A DNA stretch of 38,434 nucleotides from Arthrobacter sp. HMWF013 (GCF_003061105.1 NZ_QAIQ01000094.1:1-38434), one strand, 5' to 3'. Shown: positions 1-9,452, counted from the first letter of the stretch. Notes: generated by a model not told the origin, from the letters alone. Numbers and translations: made by a program.

Positions 1-2
1 CG

Positions 3-1034
3 AGCACCAGCTCGCTAGGTCAAGGAGTCAACAAAACCGGGGGCAGTCCCATAAAGGATTATCTCAACAACAAGTACCCCTTGACCGAGTGCCTCGTCCG
101 CTTCCGTAAGGCGACCGGTCTAACGACGCCATACAGCTCATTCAAGTATTCGATCGTTGGACCCTCGATCACCGGACGAAGAATGCACGTCACTCAGGTC
201 CAACGATCCAATGTCAGCATCTACAAGCTATATATGCAGCCCTACTGGCTGGAAGACAACGCCGTCTACTACAAGGCAAAATGGCCTGCGCTGATATCGA
301 TTGCTGACTGGGAAGACTTGCGCCGCCGCATAGTCAACTCCAAGACACCGCGCATAACGAAGCCCACAAAGAGCTTACTGGGAGGACTTGTCCACTGCGC
401 TGCCTGCGGGACGAAGATGGGGTTCGACGGGGAGAGCGACCAACTCATGCCCAGCGGAAAGAAAAGGTATGGTGCGTACGGCTGCAAGAAAGGAAATGGC
501 GGCTGCGGAAAGATGGGCATCAGCGGAAAGCAACTTGACGAGCTAGTAGTTCGCTCATATCGCGTGTTGATCAACGACGGTAAAGAACGCAAGGTATTCC
601 AAGAGGTTGTCCTAAATAAGGAATCCGTCATGGAACTGGAGAATCAGATCGCTACGCTCGACGCGGAGCTTCGAACGACAAGAAGGCTTGTGACCAAGGG
701 CCTGTTTGATGAGCACGAATATGTAGAAACGAAGACGCAGGTAGACACTGAGAAGAAAGAATTGCGCGACGCTATTCAGCGACTGAATTCCGAATACTCA
801 ACCGAGAACAAGCTCTATTCCGCTAATGAACTCTGGGATGAGTTTACAGTCCACCAAAAGCGGGACGCCTTGTCACTCCTCATAGACCGCATTGATATCC
901 GCAAAGCGCCATCGAGTCCAAAGGGACGTCAGGTCCTGAACCCGGATCGTGTGGATATCCAATGGAAGTCCACAAGCAATGCCATCGGGATAGCACCAAG
1001 GAAGCGCAAGCTTCTAGCTGTTACGACTCCCTGA
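3..1034 (+). CDS. Large serine recombinase, C-terminal part (5' end outside window)
   Basis: The frame is open from the first bases of the window, so the N-terminal resolvase domain lies upstream and the TTG at 81 need not be a real start. What is visible is the end of the recombinase DNA-binding domain, then a zinc beta-ribbon with the cysteine pairs CAAC (about residues 107-110 counted from 81) and C-x5-C (GCKKGNGGC), then a charged coiled-coil region and a basic C-terminal tail. This order is standard for large serine recombinases, which integrate or excise phages and mobile elements. The last 14 bases overlap the convergent resolvase gene. Family assignment is firm from the zinc-ribbon/coiled-coil architecture; whether the gene is intact cannot be judged here. 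Confidence 0.85.
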   Translation, partial: STSSLGQGVNKTGGSPIKDYLNNKYPLTECLVRFRKATGLTTPYSSFKYSIVGPSITGRRMHVTQVQRSNVSIYKLYMQPYWLEDNAVYYKAKWPALISIADWEDLRRRIVNSKTPRITKPTKSLLGGLVHCAACGTKMGFDGESDQLMPSGKKRYGAYGCKKGNGGCGKMGISGKQLDELVVRSYRVLINDGKERKVFQEVVLNKESVMELENQIATLDAELRTTRRLVTKGLFDEHEYVETKTQVDTEKKELRDAIQRLNSEYSTENKLYSANELWDEFTVHQKRDALSLLIDRIDIRKAPSSPKGRQVLNPDRVDIQWKSTSNAIGIAPRKRKLLAVTTP

Positions 1035-1599
1035 TAACGCGGTAGATCGTGGACTCGCTGACAACTAGTTCATCAGCGATTTCCCTGATCGTGAATTGAC
1101 GGCTCTGATACATCGCTCTAGCTGCCTTCATCTTTGCAGGGGTGAGCTTTGGCTTCCTGCCACCAACGCGTCCCCGTGCCCTAGCAGCATCGACGCCTGC
1201 TTGAACTCGGGTGCGGATGGTCTCTCTTTCCCATTCCGCTACGGAAGCAAGGAGATTGAGCTGAAAGCGACCCATCTCGGTTCGAGTGTCCAGTCCTTCT
1301 TTTATGGAGACCAGACCCACGCCCTTTTCTTGTAGCACCTTTACCAGTTCAAGCAGGTTGAGGAGTGAGCGCCCCATACGGTCAATCTTCCAGACGACCA
1401 CCGTATCTCCACTGCGCAGGTGCCTCAGCATCGCAGTCAGCTCTGGGCGTTCAGCTTTGGCTCCAGACATCGTGTCACTGTAAATGGTCGTGCAGCCGAA
1501 TTTCTCAAGAGCATCCCGCTGCAACGATGTATCTTGGTCCGCCGTCGATATGCGGGCGTATCCAAGAACGTGACCTGTTGCCTCAACCGTTGTCGTCAT
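1021..1599 (-). CDS. Small serine recombinase (resolvase/DNA invertase)
   Basis: A 192-aa protein of normal resolvase/invertase length. The catalytic serine is in YARIS (S18), followed by the conserved DQDTSLQRDAL helix and the KIDRMGRS active-site arginine motif. The C-terminal 45 residues form a helix-turn-helix of the Hin/Tn3-resolvase type (TIREIADELVVSESTIYR). An upstream GTG-like extension is possible, but ATG at 1599 places the catalytic domain at the usual distance from the start. It would resolve cointegrates or invert DNA at a nearby site. Four TGACA repeats lie immediately upstream, which is where a res or regulatory site would sit. It is convergent with the truncated large recombinase, so this end of the window is a recombinase-rich element border. 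Confidence 0.9.
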   Translation of the reverse strand: MTTTVEATGHVLGYARISTADQDTSLQRDALEKFGCTTIYSDTMSGAKAERPELTAMLRHLRSGDTVVVWKIDRMGRSLLNLLELVKVLQEKGVGLVSIKEGLDTRTEMGRFQLNLLASVAEWERETIRTRVQAGVDAARARGRVGGRKPKLTPAKMKAARAMYQSRQFTIREIADELVVSESTIYRVIRES

Positions 1600-1627
1600 G
1601 GATGCCACTCTGCCATAGAAATTGAGC

Positions 1628-1677
1628 AATTGACAGAGGGGTTTGTGACAGCTTGAATATGACACCCTAATTGACAG
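1628..1677. repeat. Four TGACA direct repeats upstream of the resolvase
   Basis: TGACA occurs at 1631, 1646, 1660 and 1672 in the same orientation, with spacings of 15, 14 and 12 bases. The outer two are part of a longer repeat, AATTGACAG. The cluster lies 30-80 bases upstream of the resolvase start. Serine resolvases bind short repeats next to their own gene, so this may be a res-type or autoregulatory site. The spacing does not clearly match a three-subsite Tn3 res, so this is inference. Confidence 0.4.
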
Positions 1678-1750
1678 TGAAAGCACCTCCGACTCCCGCT
1701 AGAAGTGGTTCGACTCCCTGCACTGTCATTACCTATAGTTTCTGGAAGGG

Positions 1751-2449
1751 CTAAAGAACGCCTTCTAGCAGAACTTTCGGGGCGCCCTCAACTTCCAGCC
1801 CCACTCGTAGGTTCTTCCGATCCATCGCGGATTGCCTTGAGGCTAACGTGGATTGGAAGCTTTCATGCCGCGCGACGTTGCTATCGGTGATGAGCTTCAG
1901 GAATTCGACCGTCACGAAATTATGCTTGGTCGCTAATTCGATCTTGCTCCATGCGTACGTATCCCCGCCGTTCCGCCACATCCAGCCGCCATCGTGTCCG
2001 CTACGGCATTTCTTTCTAGGCCCCAAGGTTTGAAGTGTGCCCACGTATCCAACCGGCACATGCAGGGCCTCGACGATTCCAAGCTCACGATTCACATGAC
2101 CTTGGGTGTAGTACTTGTGCGACGGCTCTAGCTCACCCACGAAGAACCACATTGGCATCTTCGGGAGTCTTAGCTTGCCGAGTATTCTGACCTGCTGTTT
2201 CTTATGGACTGCTTCTTCAAATGTTTGATCAAGATGACACGGAATCCAACTGCTCTTAGCATGCGTCCACAGTACCGTTGTCCGCAGCGGAGCATGGTGG
2301 AGCATTAGGCCGAATCCCATGTGTTTATTGAGGAGCGTTGTGAGGAGTACGTGTGTCAAGGAATCCCACCACGATCTATCCGGGACCGGACAGGACGCGG
2401 AAGAGTTTGACCGAAGGAGATTGTCCGGTGACGTGTCGGCCGCGATCAT
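1751..2449 (-). CDS. Hypothetical protein
   Basis: A 232-aa open frame of unknown family. It is basic and rich in Trp, His and Lys, with a compositionally normal core (MPMWFFVGELEPSHKYY, then WSKIELATKHNFVTVEF) that looks protein-like rather than an antisense shadow. No catalytic motif was recognised. The start is uncertain: GTG 2467, ATG 2449 (preceded by GAGAGA) and ATG 2320 are all in frame. The first two overlap the start of the divergent gene at 2428, which is unusual and favours caution or a later start. It could be a decayed accessory gene. Confidence 0.45.
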   Translation of the reverse strand: MIAADTSPDNLLRSNSSASCPVPDRSWWDSLTHVLLTTLLNKHMGFGLMLHHAPLRTTVLWTHAKSSWIPCHLDQTFEEAVHKKQQVRILGKLRLPKMPMWFFVGELEPSHKYYTQGHVNRELGIVEALHVPVGYVGTLQTLGPRKKCRSGHDGGWMWRNGGDTYAWSKIELATKHNFVTVEFLKLITDSNVARHESFQSTLASRQSAMDRKNLRVGLEVEGAPKVLLEGVL

Positions 2450-2826
2450 CGTTCTCTCAAGTGCCACCCTTTAGCCCCGACGTGCTAAATGCACTGATGA
2501 CGCTAGATGCCGACGACGAGATACGGCTAGCCATAGCGATGAAACCTGATGTCACTGCCGAACGACTGGATTGGATCGCTGAGACCACTGACAGCGCGTT
2601 CATTTTGAATTGCAAGGTTGCTCAGGGCATGGTCGCTACGAACACGATTCGCAATATGCGGAGCCGTGCGTTTGAACATGAGCGGGAGCCGTGGAGGCTC
2701 CTAGCCGAATATGCCAGCAACGGCTGGACGCTTCCTCCGGGGATTCCGGGCTTCACAAGCGGTCTGCGTCCCACACTGCGGCCAGCCAATAGTCTCTCTG
2801 TGACAGCAGCGCCGCCGTTCGGATGA
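2428..2826 (+). CDS. Variant leucine-rich-repeat-like small protein
   Basis: 132 aa from GTG 2428, chosen because AAGGAGA lies 7 bases upstream; the open frame itself goes back to 2353. The central part has helical repeats resembling the variant leucine-rich repeat (LRV): LNALMTLDADDEIRLAIAM followed by DVTAERLDWIAETTDSAFI, the pattern 'xLAxDxxxxVRxAVAxxPxxxxExLxxLA'. The C-terminal part (REPWRLLAEYASN) resembles the 80-aa protein at 13235 (GEHWVMLNEYAAR), so the two belong to one loosely conserved family. Function unknown; LRV proteins are thought to bind proteins or peptides. It lies directly upstream of the hsd operon with a 203-base gap. Confidence 0.6.
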   Translation: MTCRPRSSFSQVPPFSPDVLNALMTLDADDEIRLAIAMKPDVTAERLDWIAETTDSAFILNCKVAQGMVATNTIRNMRSRAFEHEREPWRLLAEYASNGWTLPPGIPGFTSGLRPTLRPANSLSVTAAPPFG

Positions 2827-3029
2827 GGCTCTGGTTAGGGGGCAGGACCCTCACACGGCTCCTTGTGGGATGCTCTTGACGAAGGGCGCAGGTGAGGAAA
2901 CGTTTAGGTCCGAGCCATCTCGGGTACCGTAGTCAATCGGACTCTGAAGGAGCGCACGCCCACTTGTGTGCCTGCGAATACGATGAGAAAAATGACATTT
3001 TGCGCTCGAAGAACTGAATAGGAACACGC

Positions 3030-4553
3030 ATGACAATCGTCGCCAACGGTGTCTCAACCACACTCACCCAACAGCAGTTGGAGAACCGACTGCTTGCCGC
3101 TGCAAACTCACTTCGTGGACCAGTAGACCCCGCTGACTTCAAGTCGTATGTGTTCCCGATCCTCTTCTTCAAATGGATTTCGGATTCGTGGGACTACGAG
3201 CACGAGCAGGCTGTAGCCGACTATGGCGATGACCTGACGATAGAGATTGAGAATCAGGACTACCATCCGTTCGTTATTCCTAACGGCTGTCACTGGCGGG
3301 ATGTTCACGAGACAAGCGTTCTCGTCGGAGTCAAGCTCAACGACGCGCTGATCCGCCTACAGAACGCCAACCCCGATTCCCTTACGGGGGTCTTCGGTGA
3401 TGTGAACTGGGCGAACACAGATCGCCTTCCCGAGGTCGCACTCAACAACCTGCTGGACGTGTTCCACCCAATCATCCTGAACCGCGAGAGGGTCCCCGGC
3501 GATATGCTCGGAGCCGCCTATGAGGTCCTCCTAAAGAGCTATGCAGACGATAGTGGTGCTAAGGCAGGGGAGTTCTTTACGCCGCGCGAGGTCGTGCATT
3601 TGCTTGTAAAGATTCTTGATCCGAAGCCCGGTGATTCCATCGTTGACCCGGCCTGTGGTTCGGGCGGAATGCTCGTGGAGACAGTAAATGCCGTTCGTTC
3701 CCATGGTGGCGATCCCCGCACCCTGAAGCTGCACGGACAGGAAATCAACCTGACCACGAGCGCGATCGCAAAAATGAACCTCTACCTTCACAACGTTGAG
3801 GACTTCAGGATCGTGCGTGGCGACACCTTCCGTGAGCCGAAGTTGCTGGATGGCGATCAACTCCAGAAGTTTGATATGGTGATCGCCAATCCGCCGTTCT
3901 CACTCCAGAACTGGGGTGAAGAAGCATGGCACAACGATCCGTACAAGCGGTCATTTTGCGGCGTTCCACCAGCCAAGAACGGTGACTATGCATGGATACA
4001 GCACATGATCGCCTCGATGAAGGCGGAAACCGGACGGGTCGGCGTCGTCATGCCGCATGGTGTACTTTTCCGAGGGGGTAAAGAGGGCGCCATAAGGAAG
4101 TGCATCCTTAAAAGTGACTTGCTCGAAGCAGTCATCGCGTTGCCGACCAACCTTTTTTACTCGACTTCTATCGGCGTGTGCCTGCTGGTCTTCCGCTCGG
4201 AGAAGTCGCCGGAGCGCAAGAATCACGTTCTTTTCATTGATGCCACAGAACGGGTTCAGCCGGGGAAAAACCGGAACAGCATGTCCGAGGATGACATAGC
4301 GGCGATTGACGCTGCTTACAAGGCTGGAATTGACCCCGACGGCGATGGCGGCGTGGGTCTGCGTCTCGTAACACTTGCCGAGATTGCAGATAACGGATTT
4401 GACCTTAGCGTCAGTACTTACGTTAAGGCTGCCAAGAATGATGAAGTGGACGTGGAGTTGGCGCTTGTCGCCTTCCGCAAATCGCAGCAGGTTTTGAGCG
4501 TTGCCGAAAGGTTGCTTACGGATCGATTGAAAGCGGCTGGTTTCGATGCCTGA
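3030..4553 (+). CDS. hsdM: Type I restriction-modification system, DNA methyltransferase subunit HsdM
   Basis: 507 aa, normal HsdM length. The N-terminal helical domain (about 15-160) contains the conserved FKSYVFPILFFKWISD. Then come EFFTPREVV (181-189), the SAM-binding motif I DPACGSGGM (206-214) and the catalytic motif IV NPPF (287-290) of N6-adenine methyltransferases. HsdM2HsdS methylates adenine within a bipartite target and protects the host; with HsdR it cuts unmethylated DNA. ATG 3030 has a TAGGAA Shine-Dalgarno 5 bases upstream. The 3' end overlaps hsdS by 8 bases, so translation is coupled. Confidence 0.97.
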   Translation: MTIVANGVSTTLTQQQLENRLLAAANSLRGPVDPADFKSYVFPILFFKWISDSWDYEHEQAVADYGDDLTIEIENQDYHPFVIPNGCHWRDVHETSVLVGVKLNDALIRLQNANPDSLTGVFGDVNWANTDRLPEVALNNLLDVFHPIILNRERVPGDMLGAAYEVLLKSYADDSGAKAGEFFTPREVVHLLVKILDPKPGDSIVDPACGSGGMLVETVNAVRSHGGDPRTLKLHGQEINLTTSAIAKMNLYLHNVEDFRIVRGDTFREPKLLDGDQLQKFDMVIANPPFSLQNWGEEAWHNDPYKRSFCGVPPAKNGDYAWIQHMIASMKAETGRVGVVMPHGVLFRGGKEGAIRKCILKSDLLEAVIALPTNLFYSTSIGVCLLVFRSEKSPERKNHVLFIDATERVQPGKNRNSMSEDDIAAIDAAYKAGIDPDGDGGVGLRLVTLAEIADNGFDLSVSTYVKAAKNDEVDVELALVAFRKSQQVLSVAERLLTDRLKAAGFDA

Positions 4554-5769
4554 GGGGTGGAAGACCGAGACGATTGAAAATGTTTGTCGTCTTATTACCA
4601 GTGGGGGGACACCGTCCCGCCAGCGGCCAGAGTACTTCTCCGATGAATCATCAGGGATACCTTGGCTGAAGACTCAGGAACTGCGCGACCGAACCGTCAT
4701 CACGACCCAAGAGTTCATCTCTGAGCTTGGCCTCAAAAGCTCCTCTGCAAAACTCCTTCCGCGCAATACCGTCATGCTTGCAATGTATGGCGGAGGCACC
4801 GTGGGCGACGTAGCGATCTTGGGTAAAGAAATGACGTGTAATCAGGCGTCCTGCGCAATGGTCGTAAAAGAAGACGTGATGCGTCCCAAGTACCTGTTCT
4901 ACTGGTTGATTCACAACCGTGACTACGTGATAAGTCTGGCGTCTGGCGCTGCCCAGCAGAATCTCAGCGCCAGAATTGTGCGGCAGTTGAAGATTAGTTT
5001 CCCACCTCTGCCTGAACAGGACCGAATAGTGGACCTGATGGCTTCTGTAGACGGTGCTATAGACGCCACGTCCCAAACGCTCGCGTCCGTTCGGGATTCG
5101 TTGGGTGCTTTCCTCGACCAAGCTGATGCGGACGAATCGGTCCAAATGGATATGCTCGCTTCAATGCGGTCTGGACCATCTTGGACTTCGGAGCAGGAGA
5201 GTCCTGTGCCCGTCGAGGGAAGCTTGCCCGTGCTTGGCATCACCAACACCAAATCTGGTGGACACTTGGACCTCTCGGATAGGCGCTTCGTTGCCGGAGT
5301 CCCTGCGTCAGCTATGCGGTTGCGCGAAGATTCTCTCATCATGATTCGAACCAACGGCAATCGCTCGCGAATTGGAAACGTGTATAGGTCTGTGCCAGAG
5401 ATAGTCGGACACGCTGTTTCCGCATTCCAGATCGCCATCCAACCGCTTGACCCTTCAATGTCGCCCTATATCTACTGGATGCTTCGTGCTCCGAAGATGC
5501 AAGCGATGATGTCCGATGCAGCGAGTGGATCGACAGGGCTTGGAAACATTGCGATCGGTTGGCTAAAGAATCTGGCACTACCTCGGATGGAATCCGAGGA
5601 ACGGGAAGACTTCGTCAACCTTTGTGAGTCATTCCATGGGGTGCACGAAGGTCTTCAAAGCAAGCTATGTAGCCTAAAACATCTCCGCTCCCAGTTACTA
5701 GCTTCCCTGCTCTCCGGTCACCACTGCATTCCATCGTCCTATGACGACCTACTGGAGACGTCAGCATGA
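4546..5769 (+). CDS. hsdS: Type I restriction-modification system, specificity subunit HsdS
   Basis: 407 aa with the two-repeat HsdS layout. Target-recognition domain 1 is residues about 1-150 (starts PEGWKTETIENV, contains SGGTPSR and IPWLKT). The central conserved helix begins FPPLPEQDRIVDLMASVDG (152-170). Target-recognition domain 2 follows (about 205-350), and a second conserved helix ends the protein (SLKHLRSQLLASLLSG). It sets the DNA target of both methylation and cleavage, which cannot be read from the sequence. The stop overlaps the ATG of the next gene (ATGA). Confidence 0.95.
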   Translation: MPEGWKTETIENVCRLITSGGTPSRQRPEYFSDESSGIPWLKTQELRDRTVITTQEFISELGLKSSSAKLLPRNTVMLAMYGGGTVGDVAILGKEMTCNQASCAMVVKEDVMRPKYLFYWLIHNRDYVISLASGAAQQNLSARIVRQLKISFPPLPEQDRIVDLMASVDGAIDATSQTLASVRDSLGAFLDQADADESVQMDMLASMRSGPSWTSEQESPVPVEGSLPVLGITNTKSGGHLDLSDRRFVAGVPASAMRLREDSLIMIRTNGNRSRIGNVYRSVPEIVGHAVSAFQIAIQPLDPSMSPYIYWMLRAPKMQAMMSDAASGSTGLGNIAIGWLKNLALPRMESEEREDFVNLCESFHGVHEGLQSKLCSLKHLRSQLLASLLSGHHCIPSSYDDLLETSA

Positions 5770-6215
5770 TCGACAGCCACGCTGTTCAAAGAGCATCGAC
5801 AATTCCATGCGACAATGACCTTCTCGAACCTATCGGAAGAGTGGTTTGGGCTGCCGTCAGGCTCCAGCACACGATACGCGACCTAATCGGCGCAATTGAA
5901 GGCGAGCTGTCAGCGCGTCCATTTGAACCGACGCTGGGAGGGGCAATTAGCAGCTTGCGAAAGCTGGCATCAACGTTGGACCCGGAGGTTCGGCAACCAA
6001 TCGAAGACTGGTGCAACGGAGTTGGCACTGAGGCCAAAAATGCCCGTGATTCTGTTCTGCACGCCGTTGCCTCGACCGCTGCGGATGGCAAACAGGCGAT
6101 TTCGAGGTATGGACGGCACGGGTCCGGTCGCTTCACCGCCGAAGAAATCAACATGATTGCACCGGTACTTTGGAGCTTGCCGCCGCTGACCTTTACGAGG
6201 CGAGCACCGGCTTGA
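5766..6215 (+). CDS. HEPN-like small protein inside the hsd operon
   Basis: 149 aa, mostly alpha-helical, of no recognised named family. It is translationally coupled to hsdS (ATGA overlap, GGAG 9 bases upstream) and ends 35 bases before hsdR, so it is a true operon member. In a helical context it has ARDSVLHA with R94-D95-x3-H99, the R[ND]xxxH pattern of HEPN ribonucleases. HEPN nucleases such as PrrC and RloC are known partners of type I systems, acting as a second line when restriction is blocked, but they are much larger. This protein has no ATPase domain, so any such role is inference. It could equally be a structural or antitoxin-like accessory; the motif could also be chance. Confidence 0.6.
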   Translation: MIDSHAVQRASTIPCDNDLLEPIGRVVWAAVRLQHTIRDLIGAIEGELSARPFEPTLGGAISSLRKLASTLDPEVRQPIEDWCNGVGTEAKNARDSVLHAVASTAADGKQAISRYGRHGSGRFTAEEINMIAPVLWSLPPLTFTRRAPA

Positions 6216-6250
6216 AAAGACCATGGAACTAATCAGGGGGAAATAGCACT

Positions 6251-9200
6251 ATGGCGTCCGTATTCAATGAAGCTGCCACCGTCCAGAAACCGACTGTTGA
6301 TCTGCTCGCCGCCAACGGCTGGACGTACGAGGCGGGTTCGGCTCTGCCGCGCGGGTTCGAAGAAGTCTTCGTTGATGACGACCTTGCTGAGGCGCTAATC
6401 AGACTCAACCCCCTGATCGCCATGAAAGAATCCCGCGTTGATGAAGTCCTTCCGCTGATCAAGTCCACGGTGCTCGCTGTGGGCGACGACGGGTTGGTAG
6501 CAACAAACCAGAAGATGATGCACTGGCTACGAGGCGAGAAGACTGTGCGGTTCGTGGGGGAGACCAGCGATACCCCGATCAAGCTCATTGATTACAACGA
6601 CCTCAGCAATAACACCTTCACTGTTTCTGACGAGGTGACTTTCGGCGTACCCGGAAATGAACGCCGGTTCGACATTGTGCTCTGGGTCAACGGTATCCCA
6701 CTGTCCGTAGGGGAGATCAAGTCCCCGATCAACAAGTCATGGGCCAACGGCGCACTGGATATTCACGCAGTCTATGAGGTCCAGAAACCGCAGTTTTTCG
6801 TACCCAACGTGCTGTCATTCGCCAGCGAGGGCAAAGAATTCCACTACGGTGCTGTCCGGTGCCCCATCGATCACTGGGAGATGTGGGGGTCCACGGCGGA
6901 CCCTTACAATCTTGGTGGCTGGGAACGCGTCAAGAACAGCGTCAACAGCCTATTGTCCCCAAAACGGCTGTTGTCCATCATTACCGACTTCACCTTGTAC
7001 GAGAACAAGGACAAAGACGGAGTGCCGCAGCTCATCAAGATCATCCCCCGGTATCCGCAGGTGGAAGCTGTCGAGGCCATCTACGAGCGCGTGCTTAGTA
7101 CCAAGGGTAGTCAGGGCTTGGTCATGCAAAATCAGGGCACGGGCAAGACTCTCGCCATGGCGTTTACCGCGATCAAGCTCTACCGCGAACGTGCTCTGAA
7201 GACTCCCACTATCGTTGCGGTGGCGGACCGGGTTGACTTGGTGGACCAGACGTTTGAGCAGTTCAAATCCACAGGCCTGCCGCGACTCATGCAGGCTAAC
7301 TCGACTGCGGAACTTCGAAATGAACTGAAGGACGAAGACCAGCGCGGGATCATCGTCACCACGATCCATAAATTTGCTGATGCTGGACTTTTGAACGACC
7401 GGAGCAACATCATTGTGCTTGTCGATGAAGCACACCGGACCACCGAAGGAATGCTCGGGCAGCAGATGCGTGAAGCACTTCCGAACGCCCAGTTCTTCGG
7501 GTTCACGGGTACGCCCATTGCCGACAAGGATCGCAACACCTTCCAGCTGTTCGGTGACTCCACTGATCCGGGCTGGGCGCTGAACACGTACACGCCGGAC
7601 CGCTCCATCGCCGACGGCACTACTGTTCCTATGCACGTTGCCGCTCGCTTAGTTGACTTCAAAATCGATAAGGAGCTTCTCGATGAAGCGTTCAAGGAGC
7701 TTGCCGAACTGAACCGGCTGTCAGACGAGATGCAGGAGTTGGTCAAGGGAAAGACCACAAGGCTCTCAACCATCATGTCCAACCCCCAGCGGGTGAAGGC
7801 AGTCTGCGCTGACATCGTCGAGCATTTCTACTCCCACATCAACCCGCTCGGGATGAAGGCACAGGTTGTCGCATATGACCGCACCCTGTGCGTCGCCTTC
7901 GAGAAAGAAATCAACAGTCTGCTTGAAGAGCGTCATCAGCTCGCGCTGGAGAAGGACACGGTGCACAAGAAGCACGAAGCCGTGGTCGTGATGAGCGCTG
8001 GGTCCAAGGACGATCCCGAAGAATGGAAACGCTACGACCTCTCGCGGCAGCAGACCAATGCGACGACAGACAGGTTCCGGAACTTCAACGACACTCTCAA
8101 GTTCCTGATCGTCACCAGCAAGCTTGGGACCGGCTTTGACGCTCCCATCGAGGGCGTCATGTATCTGGACAAGCCCCTGCGTCTGCACACGCTGTTCCAG
8201 ACGATCAGCAGGACGAACCGCAAGTGGCAGAACCCGAGGACGGGGCAAGAAAAGAAGTATGGCTTGATTGTTGACTACTTCGGTCTCGGGGACGAGATCG
8301 CCCGCGCGCTGAAACCCAGCGATCCAAACTTCAAGGGCAAACATGTCAGCGTCGAGGGACTCTTCCACGAATTCGAGATCGCGTTGGCTTCATGCTTGAA
8401 ACGGTTCGAGACCGTGGACCGGACTGACGGTGGGGCAGAAGCGTTCCATGGGGCGCTCCAGCAGATCGCCACCATCGAACAGAAAGACGCGTTCGCGAAG
8501 GAATTCGGGATGATGTCTGGTATCTGGGAGTTGTTATATCCGGACACCAAGCTGCTCAAGCACCGCGATGACTACCGCTGGCTCGCTGCGATCTATGACG
8601 CTGTGAAGCCATCAAATGCAGGGAACTTGTCACTGTGGGCGAAGCTGGGCGCTAAGACGCTCCAGCTCGTTCACGACCACATAGGGGACGTTACAGTCAA
8701 CGACAGCGGGATTGATGCGGTCATCGTAGACGAGGAGACCATTGCGAAGCTTCGGGCTCTGGGCGCTGTCAGACCGCTGGACGACAAAGACGGCGTTGAC
8801 GCAGTGGACGTTGACGACGTCATTGACAATATCTCCACGCGTCTGGCTAAGCGGCTCGCGGGGACGAACGGTGCAAGCTCGGTATACTTGAGCCTGTCGC
8901 AGCGGCTTGAGAAGCTCCGAGAGTCCGGCCTCCACCGGGCGAAGGATTCGGTTGATTTTCTCCGTAGTTTGTTGGAGTTGGCTAAGCAGCTCGTCGAAGC
9001 TGAGAAAGCTGAAGACGCACGAGGCGCGGAAGGGCTGTCGCTCCTGCCGGACGCCAATGTAGGCGCCCTGACCCAAATTCTCGAAGAGTACAAGCCGGAG
9101 AACACTCCAGTGCTAGTGTCTGCGGTCGTGGCGGACATTGATTCCATCGTTCGTGAGGTTAGGTACGACGGCTGGAGCAAGACCCGCGAGGGCGACAGGC

Positions 9201-9301
9201 TAGTCCGAAAGGAAATCCGGCTCGTCTTGAAGAAATTCATGTTGGAGACGAGCGGCCCGCTGTTCGACAGAACGTATGCTTACGTTGCTGAAAACTATTA
9301 G
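6251..9301 (+). CDS. hsdR: Type I restriction-modification system, endonuclease/translocase subunit HsdR
   Basis: 1016 aa, full HsdR length. The N-terminal nuclease domain has the PD-(D/E)XK residues D141 (RRFDIVLW) and E155-x-K157 (GEIKS). The SF2 helicase motor has Walker A NQGTGKT (294-300), DEAH (392-395), GFTGTP (motif III) and the C-terminal QTISRTNR (motif VI). The C-terminal part is helical and would bind HsdM/HsdS. It translocates DNA with ATP and cuts when translocation stalls. ATG 6251 follows an AGGGGG Shine-Dalgarno. No frameshift or missing key residue was seen, so the system looks functional. Confidence 0.96.
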   Translation: MASVFNEAATVQKPTVDLLAANGWTYEAGSALPRGFEEVFVDDDLAEALIRLNPLIAMKESRVDEVLPLIKSTVLAVGDDGLVATNQKMMHWLRGEKTVRFVGETSDTPIKLIDYNDLSNNTFTVSDEVTFGVPGNERRFDIVLWVNGIPLSVGEIKSPINKSWANGALDIHAVYEVQKPQFFVPNVLSFASEGKEFHYGAVRCPIDHWEMWGSTADPYNLGGWERVKNSVNSLLSPKRLLSIITDFTLYENKDKDGVPQLIKIIPRYPQVEAVEAIYERVLSTKGSQGLVMQNQGTGKTLAMAFTAIKLYRERALKTPTIVAVADRVDLVDQTFEQFKSTGLPRLMQANSTAELRNELKDEDQRGIIVTTIHKFADAGLLNDRSNIIVLVDEAHRTTEGMLGQQMREALPNAQFFGFTGTPIADKDRNTFQLFGDSTDPGWALNTYTPDRSIADGTTVPMHVAARLVDFKIDKELLDEAFKELAELNRLSDEMQELVKGKTTRLSTIMSNPQRVKAVCADIVEHFYSHINPLGMKAQVVAYDRTLCVAFEKEINSLLEERHQLALEKDTVHKKHEAVVVMSAGSKDDPEEWKRYDLSRQQTNATTDRFRNFNDTLKFLIVTSKLGTGFDAPIEGVMYLDKPLRLHTLFQTISRTNRKWQNPRTGQEKKYGLIVDYFGLGDEIARALKPSDPNFKGKHVSVEGLFHEFEIALASCLKRFETVDRTDGGAEAFHGALQQIATIEQKDAFAKEFGMMSGIWELLYPDTKLLKHRDDYRWLAAIYDAVKPSNAGNLSLWAKLGAKTLQLVHDHIGDVTVNDSGIDAVIVDEETIAKLRALGAVRPLDDKDGVDAVDVDDVIDNISTRLAKRLAGTNGASSVYLSLSQRLEKLRESGLHRAKDSVDFLRSLLELAKQLVEAEKAEDARGAEGLSLLPDANVGALTQILEEYKPENTPVLVSAVVADIDSIVREVRYDGWSKTREGDRLVRKEIRLVLKKFMLETSGPLFDRTYAYVAENY

Positions 9302-9452
9302 GGAAGCACAGCGGGGGAAGCGGCGACGCAGGTGGAACGGCTGTTTCTAAAGGCGTGACTTCTGGAGTCACTCGTAAGGAGTAAAAACCCCATCATCGAC
9401 GATACTCACAGAATGACTTACGTAACTGATCCATCACACCTATGGGGGACTG

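Noticed and set aside
1700-1730. T-arm-like GGTTCGACTCC sequence
   Set aside because: The flanking bases do not pair as a T-stem and no acceptor or D-arm is visible, so it is not a tRNA or a convincing attachment site.
9355-9371. GTGACT/AGTCAC hairpin after hsdR
   Set aside because: Short stem without a T-run; not called a terminator.
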